DNA of 64,000 nucleotides from Pleurodeles waltl. Taxonomy: Eukaryota; Chordata; Amphibia; Caudata; Salamandridae. The position numbers were made by a program, and so were the translations under genes. Positions 33,530 to 45,170 of the stretch are shown piece by piece. The notes under the pieces were generated by a model. The model did not search any database and was not told the origin of the DNA. It worked only from the letters and a program-made list of their open reading frames with translations. Numbering within the stretch: position 1 is the first letter of the stretch; each line of letters begins with the position of its first letter. Location of the stretch: positions 136,481,106 to 136,545,105 of the forward strand of contig NC_090447.1 of assembly GCF_031143425.1 (NCBI RefSeq), given 5' to 3'.

Positions 33530-34555
33530 TGTGAACTAATGGTTGGAGTTCCCCAGGGCTCGGCCTTGAGCCCCACCTTGTTTAACCTGTATCTCACTCA
33601 TTTGGGTATTTGCTGAAATTATGTCTTGCGCCAATAATACATAACTGCTGTTCTCTTGGGGTAAGGGAGACAAACTATCAGAGGAGCAAATTAAATGCTG
33701 TCTGTCCACCGTTTTCCAGTGTCCGGCTAACCACCAGTGGGAATGCAATGCGGATAAAATCAAAATGAGTTTTTTGGCAATACAGCACCAAAACCCTGGA
33801 AAACCTTTTGGCCATAGGATGCCTCCCTCCCAGGCCACCAAGAAGTTGCAGTAAAGAACTTGTGGTTCAAATTTGATGACAGGCTATCCTTCAAAAATCA
33901 AATTAATGCAGTAGTTGGGATATGCATTGGGGTATTGTGCTCCCTGCGAACATTTCTACACTTATGTTTCCAGCAAAAAAGTTGGTGATCTAGGCCTTAA
34001 TTACTGCTAGATTGGACAAGGTAATGCCTTGTATCTTGGAATAACAGAACAGCAACTTAACAGACTCCAAGTAATTCAAAACACTGCAGCCCGCCTATAT
34101 TTGAACCTGACACTTAGAACATGGCTGTCTCCCCTGTTACGAGTTCTGCACTGACTCCCTATCAAAAAAATAATTGTATTCAAAGCTCTGGTTCTGGTAC
34201 ATGGTGCCTTGCACCAGTCTTGAGCTGGCTACCTCAGAGACAGGTTCAGTTTTTATAACCATCAGAAAAATCTGAGATCAGCGAACAAACTATTAGCTAC
34301 CATTCCTCAAATTTGCCACGCCGGGACCCATGGCAGTTCCCTGGATTATCAAGGTGCACAGGAATGGAATAAGCTCCCTTTGGAGTTTCAAGCTTTCAGT
34401 AATACTGCAATTTATGAAAGGACATTTAAGACCTGGCTATTTATGCAGAGTTAGGGTTGGTTTTGCATATTGAGCTGATCTGCAGGTACGCACTAATACA
34501 CTCTTATGAGTAGCTGAGCACGCTATAAGTTGCGTCATCATCATCATGATGACAG
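33530..34555 (+). pseudogene. L2/CR1-like LINE 3' fragment (RT palm onward)
   Basis: It begins inside RT with a VPQGSALSPTLFNLYLTH-type string at about 33550-33600 and, shortly after, a motif-C position reading CANNT where the family has YADDT. Both catalytic Asp codons are therefore Asn codons. LQVIQNTAARL (about 34065-34095) and the C-terminal FKALVLVHGALH and EWNKLPLEF..FSNTAIYERTFKTWLF motifs follow to about 34452. The 3' tail is a CATCATCATCATGATGA microsatellite near 34538-34553, typical of LINE ends of this group. No endonuclease is present (5'-truncated). Confidence 0.7.
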
Positions 34556-36420
34556 TTTTGAGACTGATCAGCCCAATATATGCAGCTATGGTTTCAGTGG
34601 TTGGTTGTAAAGTAAGTGGTTGCTCTCACCCTCAGCGAATCAATCGCACATGACATGAGTCATAAAATTAAAGAAATAATTGCTGCAGTCTATGGTCTTG
34701 CTTTGCCTCTGAGTCTTCTTGGTATACTCCTCATAAAACTTACCTTCTGTTCTTTTCCTTGATTTTTACAATATTATTTATGTTTACAATCCACAGGCCT
34801 TCTCTTCTCCTGCATGAAATGCAAAAGCTCCATAGCACTCCTGCTTATCTTACTGGACTGGTTCAGTCAGGCACCAATGAGTTACAGTCATTCAGAGAAG
34901 AATTCAGATGCACCACCCAATTTGGCAATACAGCATAATTTTCCTATTAACCATCATAATTTTTAGAACTTGGTGGGTTGACTTCACTCCACCATAATTT
35001 CAAACATAGATGGCAGAACATGATATCTAATAATAACTTGGTACTCAAATGCTGATGACTGCTTGCAATGCATTTAATTGAATTGTGTCATATCCATTCC
35101 TTCATTTCTGTCCACAACAGATTGATGATGATGTGCTGCACATTGCCCTAATGAATACTGTTGTTGTGTAGTGTTTGTCTTTGCCATACCTTTCGTCAAA
35201 TCCCCTTCCCCATCTATTCATCAAAACCCTAACCCTCTTTCCCCGGCGGTGTGAATTATTAAGGTGCAGCTTAATTTACACCATAAACAGATCACACACT
35301 TGGTGGGGTGGAAGTGGTGAAAGCGACCCCAATCACTGTGGGATCTTCTATTACCTGAGCAATCGCCCATGGCAGCCCCACTTACCCACCCACACATAAA
35401 AGTGATCCATATTTTAGATGTAGAACATAATTCATCAACATAATCATTCAGGCCTTGTGTTGCATAAGTGCTTAACCTTGTTGACTTCACTCTTGACTCT
35501 GACGCCACTTCTACAGACTCGAGGATTTCATAACTTTACTTTTAATTATATATGAGCTCACCATTGCCCTGAACAGATTCAATTACTATTGTTATTTTTT
35601 TATATCATATCAGGTATTCTTTTCTTTGTTGTATCATGGTAGTAGTAGCCTGGTATCAGACTATGTGAAGCTATGATAAAAATATATAACTCACTAACTG
35701 TGTGTTTTACTTTCAATTTAGTAACTTGTGATGGATAATCCTTTTGATTAATCCTACTGTTGGAGCTCACCTAGATGTAGTGGGATCTTGCTTGAATGTG
35801 ATGACTTCCCTGTTAGCGTATTAGTCTGCCACTACTACCACCACCTTTAAGAAGGCACCTTGGGAAACCCTGCAGTAAGTTTTGGAAGACTGAGAGAGGT
35901 AGCCACCATTGCTTCATCTACTCAGGTAAGGGCACTATGGAGTAAAGTAAACTCATTTAGTTAGATGTTAACTTCTATTTCAGTGCAGACATGTGCTTTC
36001 ATTTTCCTTGTTAATCCAGGCTGTTGTAGGCAACATAGGCAATGGCAGCATGCTCTACACCACTAATGGTCAATAATATAGTTACAGAATATAGTTAGTT
36101 ACATGGGTATAACTAACTATGTCTAACTGTACATGCACTTTGGTAAGCAGAATTTACAAACAGGCTGCATGAAAAGCAGAAGTGCATAAAGTATTAGAAC
36201 AAAAGTATAATGTTTCTCTTTATTTATAATAATATACATAAAAAGTGTAAAACCCACCCTTTCTACCGACACCAGACCCACCTCTCTCTCCAAACAAATC
36301 TCCCTGTCTCCAACTAATGTCCAAAAAAAAATCAATGTCCACAAAAACTAGTACAAAATAGTAAAAACTCCTGGTCTCTTCCCTATCCCCAGCCTCTCTA
36401 CCCGCAAAAGTCCCTTCTAT
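34556..36420. other. Unassigned, AT-rich
   Basis: No recognisable protein. A 95-codon minus frame at 35508-35221 lacks any known motif. Tetranucleotide-like TAACTAACTA strings occur at 36080-36120. Confidence 0.4.
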
Positions 36421-36829
36421 TATAAGAAAAAACAAAAAAGGGCTAGAAGAGTGTGTTGTCTATGTGGTTCTGGAGGCCGTCCTGGTTTTGCCCAGGCATG
36501 CCATCTGAAGGCTTAGATGCACCAGCTGCTGCAGGATGGTCTGAGCAGGAGGGGGTCAGCAGTTGTTAATCTAAGGGTGACTGCTGGCTGCCGACAGAGC
36601 TGGCAATGTTGTTGTCAGGTGGTTGTAGGCAATGGGAGCTGGGTGGAAAAACTGGAGCCTGTGACATTGTCAGGTGCCTCAGTCACCACCTCCTCCAGAA
36701 CCACCAACCACTGCTACTCTACCCAGATGGCATCCATCCTCTGCTGCCACAGCTGGGCTGCTATCTCCTCCAATGTAGGTGGTGGAGCAGCAGGAGCAGC
36801 TACATCAAGAAAGGAACAATGAAGTAAAA

Positions 36830-38020
36830 GGCAAAATGCAACCAATACTCTGTGCAAACTATTGTTTAAAATTGTGTAGTTGTACAGTAGTGGTGTAGTC
36901 AGTTCCCTGCTGGACCTACTTTGGTTCTCCCTAAGTTCTGAATAGCACCCATTTTAGGCTGCCTTTGCTTTGCACAGTTACATATCACACATTTGTTGTT
37001 GTGACACAATCTTATTTTAGAAATACACTGCACATGTTATTTGTTGTTTAGTTTGTCTCAGGATTCAGTCTGAACATTTTGTATAAGGTCAAACAACACG
37101 GTGAACTGTTTACATGTGATCGGTCAGCAATAGCACCTAACATTTTAGACGGAACACAAGAGCACAGCTACTGTTTTCCACCGCAACACCTCTTATCATG
37201 TAAACCTAGACATGCCTTTTAGAAAACTGAGAGGAGGATTTTTCCAGAGGGACAGGTCATGGAACGGATGCCCCAGCCTTGGGTAAACTGAGTTTACACT
37301 TACGATGCAGAACACCTAACTACAAAACACCAGGTATGGAATCCAGGGCTAATCCAAGAGATCACTGATATATCCTTGTTCTCACATAGTGATGGTAGGC
37401 TTAGAAAGATATATCATTTACCATGTTAGGGCTTTTCGTTGTATACAGTTTGCTCTTAATGTTGATTACTTTGCTTAGTTGTATATGTTTTCTAATTGCA
37501 GCACATTTGCTTCATAATAGAGCGGGATAGTTTCAATAAGTATTGTAAACTTTCCTTGTGTCCTTATTCTGTTTATTATGGACATACATGAGTGAAAAGC
37601 GGAAGGCAGTACTCTATTTCCCCTTTTCCCTTAGGGACTAGAGTGTTGTGTTCTATGTTGCCAATTCACTTGTTACTCTGGGAAGGTTAGGACGGCAGGT
37701 GAGACACTGTGAGCTAGTCGGATTTGGGCCCATAGCTACTGATGTGATCTGGTCACTCAGTTCCTACATTCTGATGTCTTCTGATCCCAAACATAGTTCT
37801 GGTTCCAAACAGAATCCATGTAATAGCAGTACATTGCTTGCCCCCTAGAAGCATTGACATTTGATGTGATTACAATTCACAGGGCCATTTTTTGCCCACA
37901 AATGCCTCACATAAATGCACTGATTGCCTGAAAGGAATTAAAGCAGAATAACTGCACACCAGAAAAAAAAAAACGTTTTTTTAAAGGATTTCCTAGTAAA
38001 AAAATTAAACAGACACTTTG
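36830..38020. other. Unassigned, AT-rich; within the proposed large intron
   Basis: No protein motif or repeat structure recognised. Short frames here have no distinctive composition. Confidence 0.4.
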
Positions 38021-38575
38021 GGGGTCATTCTGACAATGGCGGTCCATGACCGCCAGGGCCGGGGACCGCGGAAGCACCGCCAACAGGCTGGCGGTGCTTT
38101 CAGGGCCATTCTGACCGCAGCGGTAAAGCCGCGGTCAGAAAAGGGCAACCAGCGTTTTCCCGCCGGTTTACCCCTGGCCCAAGGAATCCGCCATGGCGGC
38201 GCTGCTTGCAGCACCGCCATGGGGATTCTGACCCCATTCCCGCCATCCTGGTCCTGGCGGTAAATACCGCCAGGAACAGGATGGCAGGAACGGGTGTCGT
38301 GGGGCCCCTGGGGGCCCCTGCACTGCCCATGCCACTGGCATGGGCAGTGCAGGGGCCCCCTCACAGGGCCCCATAATGATTTTCAGTGTCTGCAAAGCAG
38401 ACACTGAAAATCGCGACGGGTGCCATTCGGAGCCGGCTTCATCGTTGCTGGGGCTTTCCCGCTGGGCCGGCGGGCGGCCTTTTGGCGGTCGCCCGCCGGC
38501 CCAGCGGGAAAGCCAGAATGGCCGCCGCCGTCTTTTGACCGTGGTGCGGTCATTCGGTGGTATGACCGCCTTTCT
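38021..38575. mobile_element. GC-rich MITE built from a chain of hairpins (Harbinger-like)
   Basis: It starts GGGGTCATTCTGACAATGG. Consecutive inverted repeats then fill the element: about 38073-38098; 38111-38138; about 38187-38226; about 38245-38282; 38311-38359 (24-bp arms with a 1-nt spacer); 38378-38412 (16-bp perfect arms); and 38452-38514 (25-bp perfect arms with a 13-nt loop). GGCGGT and ACCGCC strings recur throughout. GC content is far above the flanks. All frames here are mirror images produced by the palindromes and are not genes. The right terminus ends in GGTATGACCGCC without a clear match to the left end, so it may be truncated. Confidence 0.75.
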
Positions 38576-38809
38576 GTGAAAAAAATACATCTCCTCTCAT
38601 TAATGAGTAAGGAATTATGGACTATGTAGTGTAAGTATTATTGTTGTCCTACATTAATGGAGGCATGCTAGCTAGTGCTTCAAATACTTTGATATTCTCT
38701 GCAGTCTGCAGCTGGGGCAGCTGTAATGGCCAATCATCTTGCTTTAATTCCAATTTCCATGGTCTTGTCCAAATGTCTTTCAATTCTGCCCTGACTCCAA
38801 AGAACAGAT

Positions 38810-40280
38810 AAATAATAATGATACTATGTCACACATGTCATGATACTATCCCGATGGATCTATATAAATACTGTCCTCAGTTGTGGGCACCTATTCTGCT
38901 CAATGTTCTCAACGCAGCAGTTAGTGCAGGAATTCCCACTACCTGGAGATCGGCAAGTATTGTACCTGTCTACAAAAAGGGCAATCGAAATGACCCAAAG
39001 TCATACCACCTAATCTCACTCCTCGTTTCCTCAGCAAAAATTTTGGGACAAATTATTTTAAGGCGTATTGAGGATTGGATGTCTGAAAATGAAATCCTGA
39101 GCAGGGTGCAGTATGGTTTTAGGGAAGGGCTTGGTACCCAAGAGCAATGTTTAAATCTGCTCATGCTGATTGGCAAATATACACAAGCAAAGAGGGGAAC
39201 ATTGTATCTTGCTTTTATGGATCTCTAGTGCACCTTTGATAAGGTAAATTGGAGCAAGCTGTGGGAAAGGTTAACCTGGTTGGGTATGGATTCCCAAATC
39301 GTGGAGCTGCTTTGTTATCTCCATCTAGGGATAAATGCAAATGTGAGGTGTGGGCCGAATGGGGAATACACAGACTCATTTGAGGTTAATAGGGGTGTAC
39401 GACAGGGGTATATTTTGGCTCCTACCCTTTTTATTCTATATACAAATGGGCTGTATGATTTCTTAGGAGAAAGATGTAAGGATCCTCGCACTATGAATGG
39501 ACTCGGTGAGGCGGTCAAAGCGTATGAAATTTTTATGTCTGCCTTAGATCTAGAGATAAATTGTAGCAAATCACATTTTATGGTGTATGGCAAACCTCTG
39601 AGTAGGGTGGGAGGGCTGAAGATCAATGATCAAGTAATTAGCAAGGTTCAGGAATTCCCCTATTTAGGGGTATATTTTGATGAAAAGGGCACCTGGAAAT
39701 CTTGTATCTCTAGGAGAGGGATGCTTTTTAATGTTACAGTAGCTGCCACCTTTGAGTTTGCTGCAAGGGTGGGAAAAAACCTATTAAGCCCCTGCTTGAA
39801 GTATACAGGTGCAAATTTCTTCCAGGGCTATACGGAAAATAGGGCCCCTGTGATAGAGGAAAATTGTTTTTGTAGAAGGTTGTTAGGGGTTGACCAAAAC
39901 ACCACAACTGGATTTCATAGAAGATGCCATTAAGATTGTTCCTTTTCTGCTGTAGATTTCCATTTGGACAAATGAGTTTGCTTCCCTAAACAGGGAAATC
40001 CTGCGGGATTGTATGTTATGTGATCATGTGAGGGATATTCCCTGGTTGGCTTACATGAGAAAAGTAGCTACTGCACTTGGGAGGCCAGATATGTTTGATG
40101 CACCAGAGGGTTTAACATGTTTTGATAAACGCTGGGCATAGGAGATTTTCTTCAAAATCTCAGGGGCCAAAAGGGAGGCGGAAGAATTAAGGAAAAAATC
40201 AGTAAGGTATTTTATAATGCTAAAGATGGGGGTCAGCCCAGAGGCGTACCTCCTGGAGATAAGAATTGTATGGGAAAGGA
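38810..40280 (+). pseudogene. Non-LTR reverse transcriptase lacking its YADD box
   Basis: The frames at 38818-39228 and 39280-39933 are the same reading frame apart from a few stops. Motifs in order: IPTTWRSASIVPVYKKGN, KSYHLISLLVSSAKILGQII, VQYGFREGLGTQEQCL, TLYLAFMDL then a stop and FDKVNW (motif A, Asp present), VNRGVRQGYILAPTLFILY (motif B), then directly FMSALDLEINCSKSHFMVYG, the segment normally found after motif C. The YADD box and about 20-30 residues around it are absent near 39500, in frame. The 3' region to 40280 is degenerate. The KKGN and RGVRQG wording differs from the L2/CR1 and L1 copies in this window; the clade is not assigned. Confidence 0.75.
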
Positions 40281-41630
40281 CTCTCATTTCGTGATTTCAT
40301 TTAGGGGTATTTATTTAGAAGTATTTTGTGTTTTCCGTTAGGACAGTTTGATCGAAATTCTATACAATTTTGCCCGTGTGATGGTGTATTCTTACAGATC
40401 TTAATTCACTTTACTTTGTTCTGTGATTTTTATGCACCTTTTAGATGTCGTTTTTTTACTCCCACAGCTGAGGGAAAGGGGTTTTGTGCAATATCGCCCA
40501 GCCTTTTTGTGGTTGCGCATGATTTCTGATGTGTTAGTGTGTCGGGGGTTAGGATCTTTTTTAAAGGGAGCCATAACCTGGAGGAATAGTGTTAATCTAT
40601 TGTAATTGTTTTTATAAGTTTCTATCACTATTGAAATTTTAACTGAGAAATGAAATCTTGAATGTAATTTTTTTAATTTGTGGTCTTGAGGTGTCAAATT
40701 TGGTGGTTTATTGCAATTCTCTTTTCATTTTATTACCACTGTAATTCTGGTAGTGACTTTTTCTAACAATAATTGTGATTGCTATGTGATGTGATATATA
40801 TTTATTTGTTTTTATGGTTGACATTTTTAAAACCTAATCAAGTGATTGACTTACATGTCATGTATATCCTGTCTACTGTAAGTAGATGGCAGAAAATATG
40901 ATGCACTGGAGTACAGGGAAAGGAACAGGATATATAGATTTTATTTGTCATGTTTGTCTTAGAGTATTCAATCCCCAAAACTAAAAATCAGGCACTTAGT
41001 CACACTATACTCCTTGGCCTCAACCTCCACCATAAATTATTTCCAAGAAATAAATTCCCTTGGCAGTAAAGAAAGGAAACTTAACTTACTCTACTGCAGG
41101 GTAAGTTAGAGGGTTTAGGCCGGGTATGAAGAGGTTTTGCTATAGAATATTGGGTGCCACTGATCATCATCTCCTGCCTAAGTGTTTGCTTAGTCAGTCA
41201 CTGTAGGTGACAACTGTTGAAAGGGAAACAAAGTGAACAGGCATCAATCCGTTTTAAAAGCCATGAAGTGCATGAATCACATGCCAAAAACAGATTTTTT
41301 TATTTTTTGGTAGGCTGGGAGAGAACTTAGGAAAGAATAAAGGAGTATAGTGATAGTAGATGAGGCAACTGAGTGGGCACTGTGAAGGAAGGGGAACACG
41401 CCTTCTTTTCAGTTTGCAGACAGTTAGGGCATGGTTGGCAAACAGTTAGGTCATTGGTGGTAAAATACCATGAGCAGGGAGGTGATGAATAGTGATGAGT
41501 GGGATGCACATATGCCTCACTTAACAAATAGAGTTCATCAAGGGAGTAGACAGAAAATTAAAATATCCCCTAATTTGAACCAAAGCTTTTATGAAACCAT
41601 GCAAACAAAGTAGGACCTCTCCAGAAGAGC
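40281..41630. other. Unassigned, AT-rich
   Basis: Probably the LINE 3' region at first (to about 40700), then ordinary AT-rich DNA. A short inverted block is present near 41074-41110 (AACTTAACTTACTC and GGGTAAGTTAGAGGG). No gene recognised. Confidence 0.4.
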
Positions 41631-41639
41631 TCCCTTTTG

Positions 41640-41990
41640 AATCTTCATCCAAACAAATATCCATTCATCCTTTCATTGTCCTGTTCACCCTTTGATACCT
41701 ACTATTTAAGCTTTACATTCTCTCATCCAGTCTTTCACTATTCCAGTCCATCCATTCATCCATCCATTCACCAATCCATACTTTCACCTATCCTTTAATC
41801 CACCAGAGCATCCTTTCACCCATACATCCTTTCACCCAACTAGGAATCTTTTCACCTATACACCCTTTTATCCATCCTTTCACACACCCATGCATCCTAT
41901 TTCCCATCTATGCATCCTTTCACTCAGCCATGCTTCCTTTCACTCATATCACATTTCACCCATCATTTTAACCTTCCATCCTTCTTTCCC
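41640..41990. repeat. Degenerate CATCCTTTCACCC minisatellite
   Basis: Variants of ATCC(A/T)TTCA(C/T)CC recur every 12-16 bases across this interval (for example near 41752, 41780, 41809, 41825, 41873, 41895 and 41907). Pyrimidines dominate the plus strand. Unit length drifts, indicating an old array. Confidence 0.75.
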
Positions 41991-44020
41991 TTTTTCATCA
42001 ACCCAACACTTTTAGTGTACATTATGAGCTTTTATCTGCTGAGTTGTAGATGGAAGAGGCCATTAAGAACTCAACCCCTGCTGTTCCTGCTAAAGTGGGG
42101 GATTCACGATACCCTTGCAGTGAGTATATTAATAATTGCTATTAAGTAAGCAATGTGACTTACCAGCACCTGTCCCTGCCGCGACTCCCCTCCAACAGCA
42201 GTAGGGTATGCTTCACTGGCTCTGCTGCTGGCCCCGACATTATGGTTTATGCAGCTAGAGAAAAGATTTTATATTTTTGATGCCAGATATGCCTCATCTT
42301 ATTATTTTCTTTAACAAAATACAACTGCAATACATCTCTATAGTTTAGCTAGCAGTATCCTCTTTCAAAATTATCACTTTGGACACTTTATTGGTTGACA
42401 ATGTTAAAAAAGCTAGGTAGTTAAGCCAACCAGCAATGCTGTACTGTCATTAAAAAATGTTACTGTATAAATGAATGATAAGACATACAACACTACATTG
42501 GGGGGGTTCAGCACGACCATGGCACTCTCTCATTGTACTGTTTGCAGAGTATGAGCAAGCAAAATAATAGCCTTTTCAACAAACATGTATAGAATAGCTT
42601 ACTTGGGCATGCAATCTTCCCTGTAGAGTACCTGTCCTAAAATCAGTTTTCTTAGTCTTACAGTACCAGTTCACAAGATACACAAGGAGAGAGGGAAACT
42701 TACTTACAAAGCAGAAGAAAGGTCAGCTACAGAAACATGAAAGACAGAAAAAAATAGGATAATGCACGGAAAGCAAGCATTTAACAAACTTTAGATAGAA
42801 CGAAGAGGAGTTGAAAACAATTAGACAGTAAAAAAAAAGGAAGAAATATTTTAAATGAGAAAAGGTAAATGCTAGGGAAATAATAATAAGAAGAACTTAT
42901 TGGGACCAGAAGATCAGTCAGCCACAACACTGGTGATGGTAGTACTTTCACCTGCCGCGGCATGGTGGTGGCAACCCCTACTCCCTGACCTGCCTCTGTA
43001 GCCCTCTTCTTGCCCTTGGGTGCCTATGTCAGGAATAAAGAAGATAAAAAGATAGATTAGTGATACAGTTAATATCTCCAAAAATATTTTGACAGGCAAA
43101 GGCAAACACAGAAACATTGTATTTTTCTAAAACAGATCATCTATATTACGAGTACCAAGTTGACCTGTGCCTAATTTCCTAAACTAGGGCCTATTCCAAA
43201 TTTCCTAAACCTAAACTACAGTTGGAGCTACTAATGCATTGCAACAAATGATCTTTGCTTCTTGTTTCATTCTCAACCACCTTTGATGGGGCAACTCATT
43301 TCCCCTTTTGTTAATGGATAGATGCATATTACACATCACTGTGAGATTGCTCAGGACTATACAAGCTACATAGGCACAGAGAACACTAACTCACTGATGT
43401 TAGTACTACCACTATCTTAATAACACTATGGAGGAGTCTACATGACTTCTTAAGTAATCAGCCCAACTGAGTGCTAGCAAGTACGATTAAGTAGCGCCGA
43501 CCACCTGGCTAGCTCAAACTGTGTCACATAATATTTTTAATTTAAAATTAACTTACCTATGAGTATGAGCAGCATTCCATTTGAAAAAAAATATCAGCAT
43601 TGTAGAACACTATAAATAAATAGTACTCACCAAGCCCCACAACCTCAAGGCCCAGCAGGTTGAGCAGGTTCTGCCCCCGTCAGGAATATCAGCCCAGTGG
43701 TGTGTCAACTGCTGTTGGGTGCACTGGACCCCAGGGCTCCAAAGCACACACCAGCACACCCTGTCCCACAGCAGCTGATGCTTCTGCAGTGCATAACCCC
43801 TCTCAGGCCTGCCCCCTGCTGCCAGTATAGAGGGGAGGTGGCACTGCACATATAAAAGTGCAGCCATTGTTCTGGATGTGGAAAAAAAAGAAGAAATAGG
43901 AAAAGGAAGGAATTGGTAGAAGAAGAAAGGCAGAACTAAGGAAGTAAAGGAAAAACATAAAAATACAAAAAAGTCATGGAATATAAAAAAAGACAAAAAT
44001 GTATAATACACAAAGACACA

Positions 44021-44389
44021 CACTAAAATAAAGATACATGAGGGGGGAATGATTGGATAGGGGAGGATTGGAAACATTTAGGTTGAATAGAGAAAGGCCC
44101 AGCACCATGCACAGACAGAACACAGGAAATCAAGTGCCATTTGTGTTAATTTTGCTGCATGGAAAGGAAGATCGTGCTACTAACATATAAAAATGCAGCA
44201 CGAACAGGTGGACAAGCACTTCCACCCACATAGGGAGTTTCATGTAATCTCATAGAGTTTTTTTGGGCACTCTGTCGAATTTCACAGAGCAAAATTCCAC
44301 AAGTTCTGCCTATGCCTAGTTATATTGCCAAGTCAAACTAGCAGTTTAAAACTGTCAACAGGCTTCAATAACAGGCCCGGGACATGTTT
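44021..44389. other. Unassigned
   Basis: A purine-rich tract (43880-44060, GGAAGGAA and GAAGAAA strings) precedes ordinary sequence. No gene or terminal repeat recognised. Confidence 0.35.
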
Positions 44390-44700
44390 TAAGGGCATAA
44401 TTAGGTGGTGGCAGAATAAGCACTGCAGGCCTACTAGTAGCATTTAATTTACCACCAATGGATACATGATACACCACTTTATGAGGGACTTATGTGTAAA
44501 TTCAATACGCCAATCTGGTGTAAGCCAGTTTTTTAATGTTTTAGGGAGTGATCACACACACTTCAGCACTGGTTAGCAGAGATAAAGAGCACAGAGTCCT
44601 AAGGCCAACCAAACCTAAGTCAGAAAAATATGAGGGGTGAAGGCAAAACGTTTCGAGGGAGACTATCTAAGCCTGAAAGGTCTAACAGTCTTTCATATCT
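44390..44700 (-). repeat. LTR-family copy C (fragment, minus orientation)
   Basis: It matches about 1990-2260 in the same orientation: the GCAGGCCTACTAGTAGCATTT block against GCAGACCCACTAGTAGCATTT at 2014-2034, then TGTAAATTCAATACGCCAAT, an AGCACTGGTTAGCAGAG block, CAGAGTCCTA, GTCAGAAAAATA and GAAGGCAAAACGTTT. It is the same end of the LTR as in copy A, present only as a fragment. Confidence 0.65.
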
Positions 44701-45170
44701 TTCTTTTCCATAATTGCATAATTGTAGCTGTATATTTCACTGTTCATTTGCAACATCACAATTGCAGATTTTAATAGCTCAAATTATGAAATAACACTTT
44801 TTGATGGACGTACAATGTAATACCGCCTATCATGAAATACTAGATAATCTTGATGTTGCATAGTGGAACTAAGAATTTATGTATTTTTGTCTGAAATACA
44901 TGCTATTTGTTGGTATTTTAATTCAATTAATTTGCAGTTTAGATTAGTTGGTTGAGGAACATGGTTGGGTGAAAGGGGTGGATGTTCACCTTTAAATGTT
45001 TTGAGTTTTAGGATTTGCTGTATAATTGTGCATGGTTTTTCATGGGTTGATTTGTAAAGAAAAATTATCAAAAGAACATAGAAACATACCACTAGGTTTT
45101 TCATTTTTAAAACCCAACTGGCCTCCATTTGTTGTGCAAGATGGTGGAGACACTTTCAACTTTGAGTGTT
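44701..45170. other. AT-rich unassigned
   Basis: Short minus-strand frames have no recognisable content. Nothing else seen. Confidence 0.4.

Larger units (their letters stand above)
36430..44020 (-). pseudogene. Possible third Harbinger Myb/SANT-like gene, split over about 7.5 kb
   Basis: The minus-strand frame ending at 43632 encodes KHQLLWDRVCWCV, then TQQQLTHHWADI, a W..V...T...L..HWADI pattern like the Myb/SANT-like partner proteins, and stops at a GTGAGT donor. A second exon (about 43022-42951), after a pyrimidine-rich tract ending ACATAG and before a GTGAAAGT donor, joins in phase and encodes APKGKKRATEAGQGV, with a basic PKGKKR cluster. A third candidate (about 42245-42163) ends at GTAAGT. 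A fourth (36800-36430), after TTGATGTAG, encodes APAAPPPTLEEIAAQLWQQR and then has stops. Exons 3 and 4 do not join cleanly in phase. No transposase partner was found nearby. It could instead be an unrelated gene or chance splice-like signals. Confidence 0.4.

Noticed and set aside
38005..38590. Several GC-rich frames of 76-140 codons on both strands
   Set aside because: They arise from perfect palindromes in the hairpin MITE, so both strands read alike; no protein family signature.
41640..41990. Regular spaced repeats considered as a CRISPR-like array
   Set aside because: Units are 12-16 bp, degenerate and contiguous, without unique spacers; the window is eukaryotic.
43610..44077. 155-codon frame as a membrane protein because of its Phe/Leu-rich start
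   Set aside because: The hydrophobic part is a purine-tract artefact (GAAGAAA on plus) upstream of the Myb-like block; no start codon choice or signal logic supports it.
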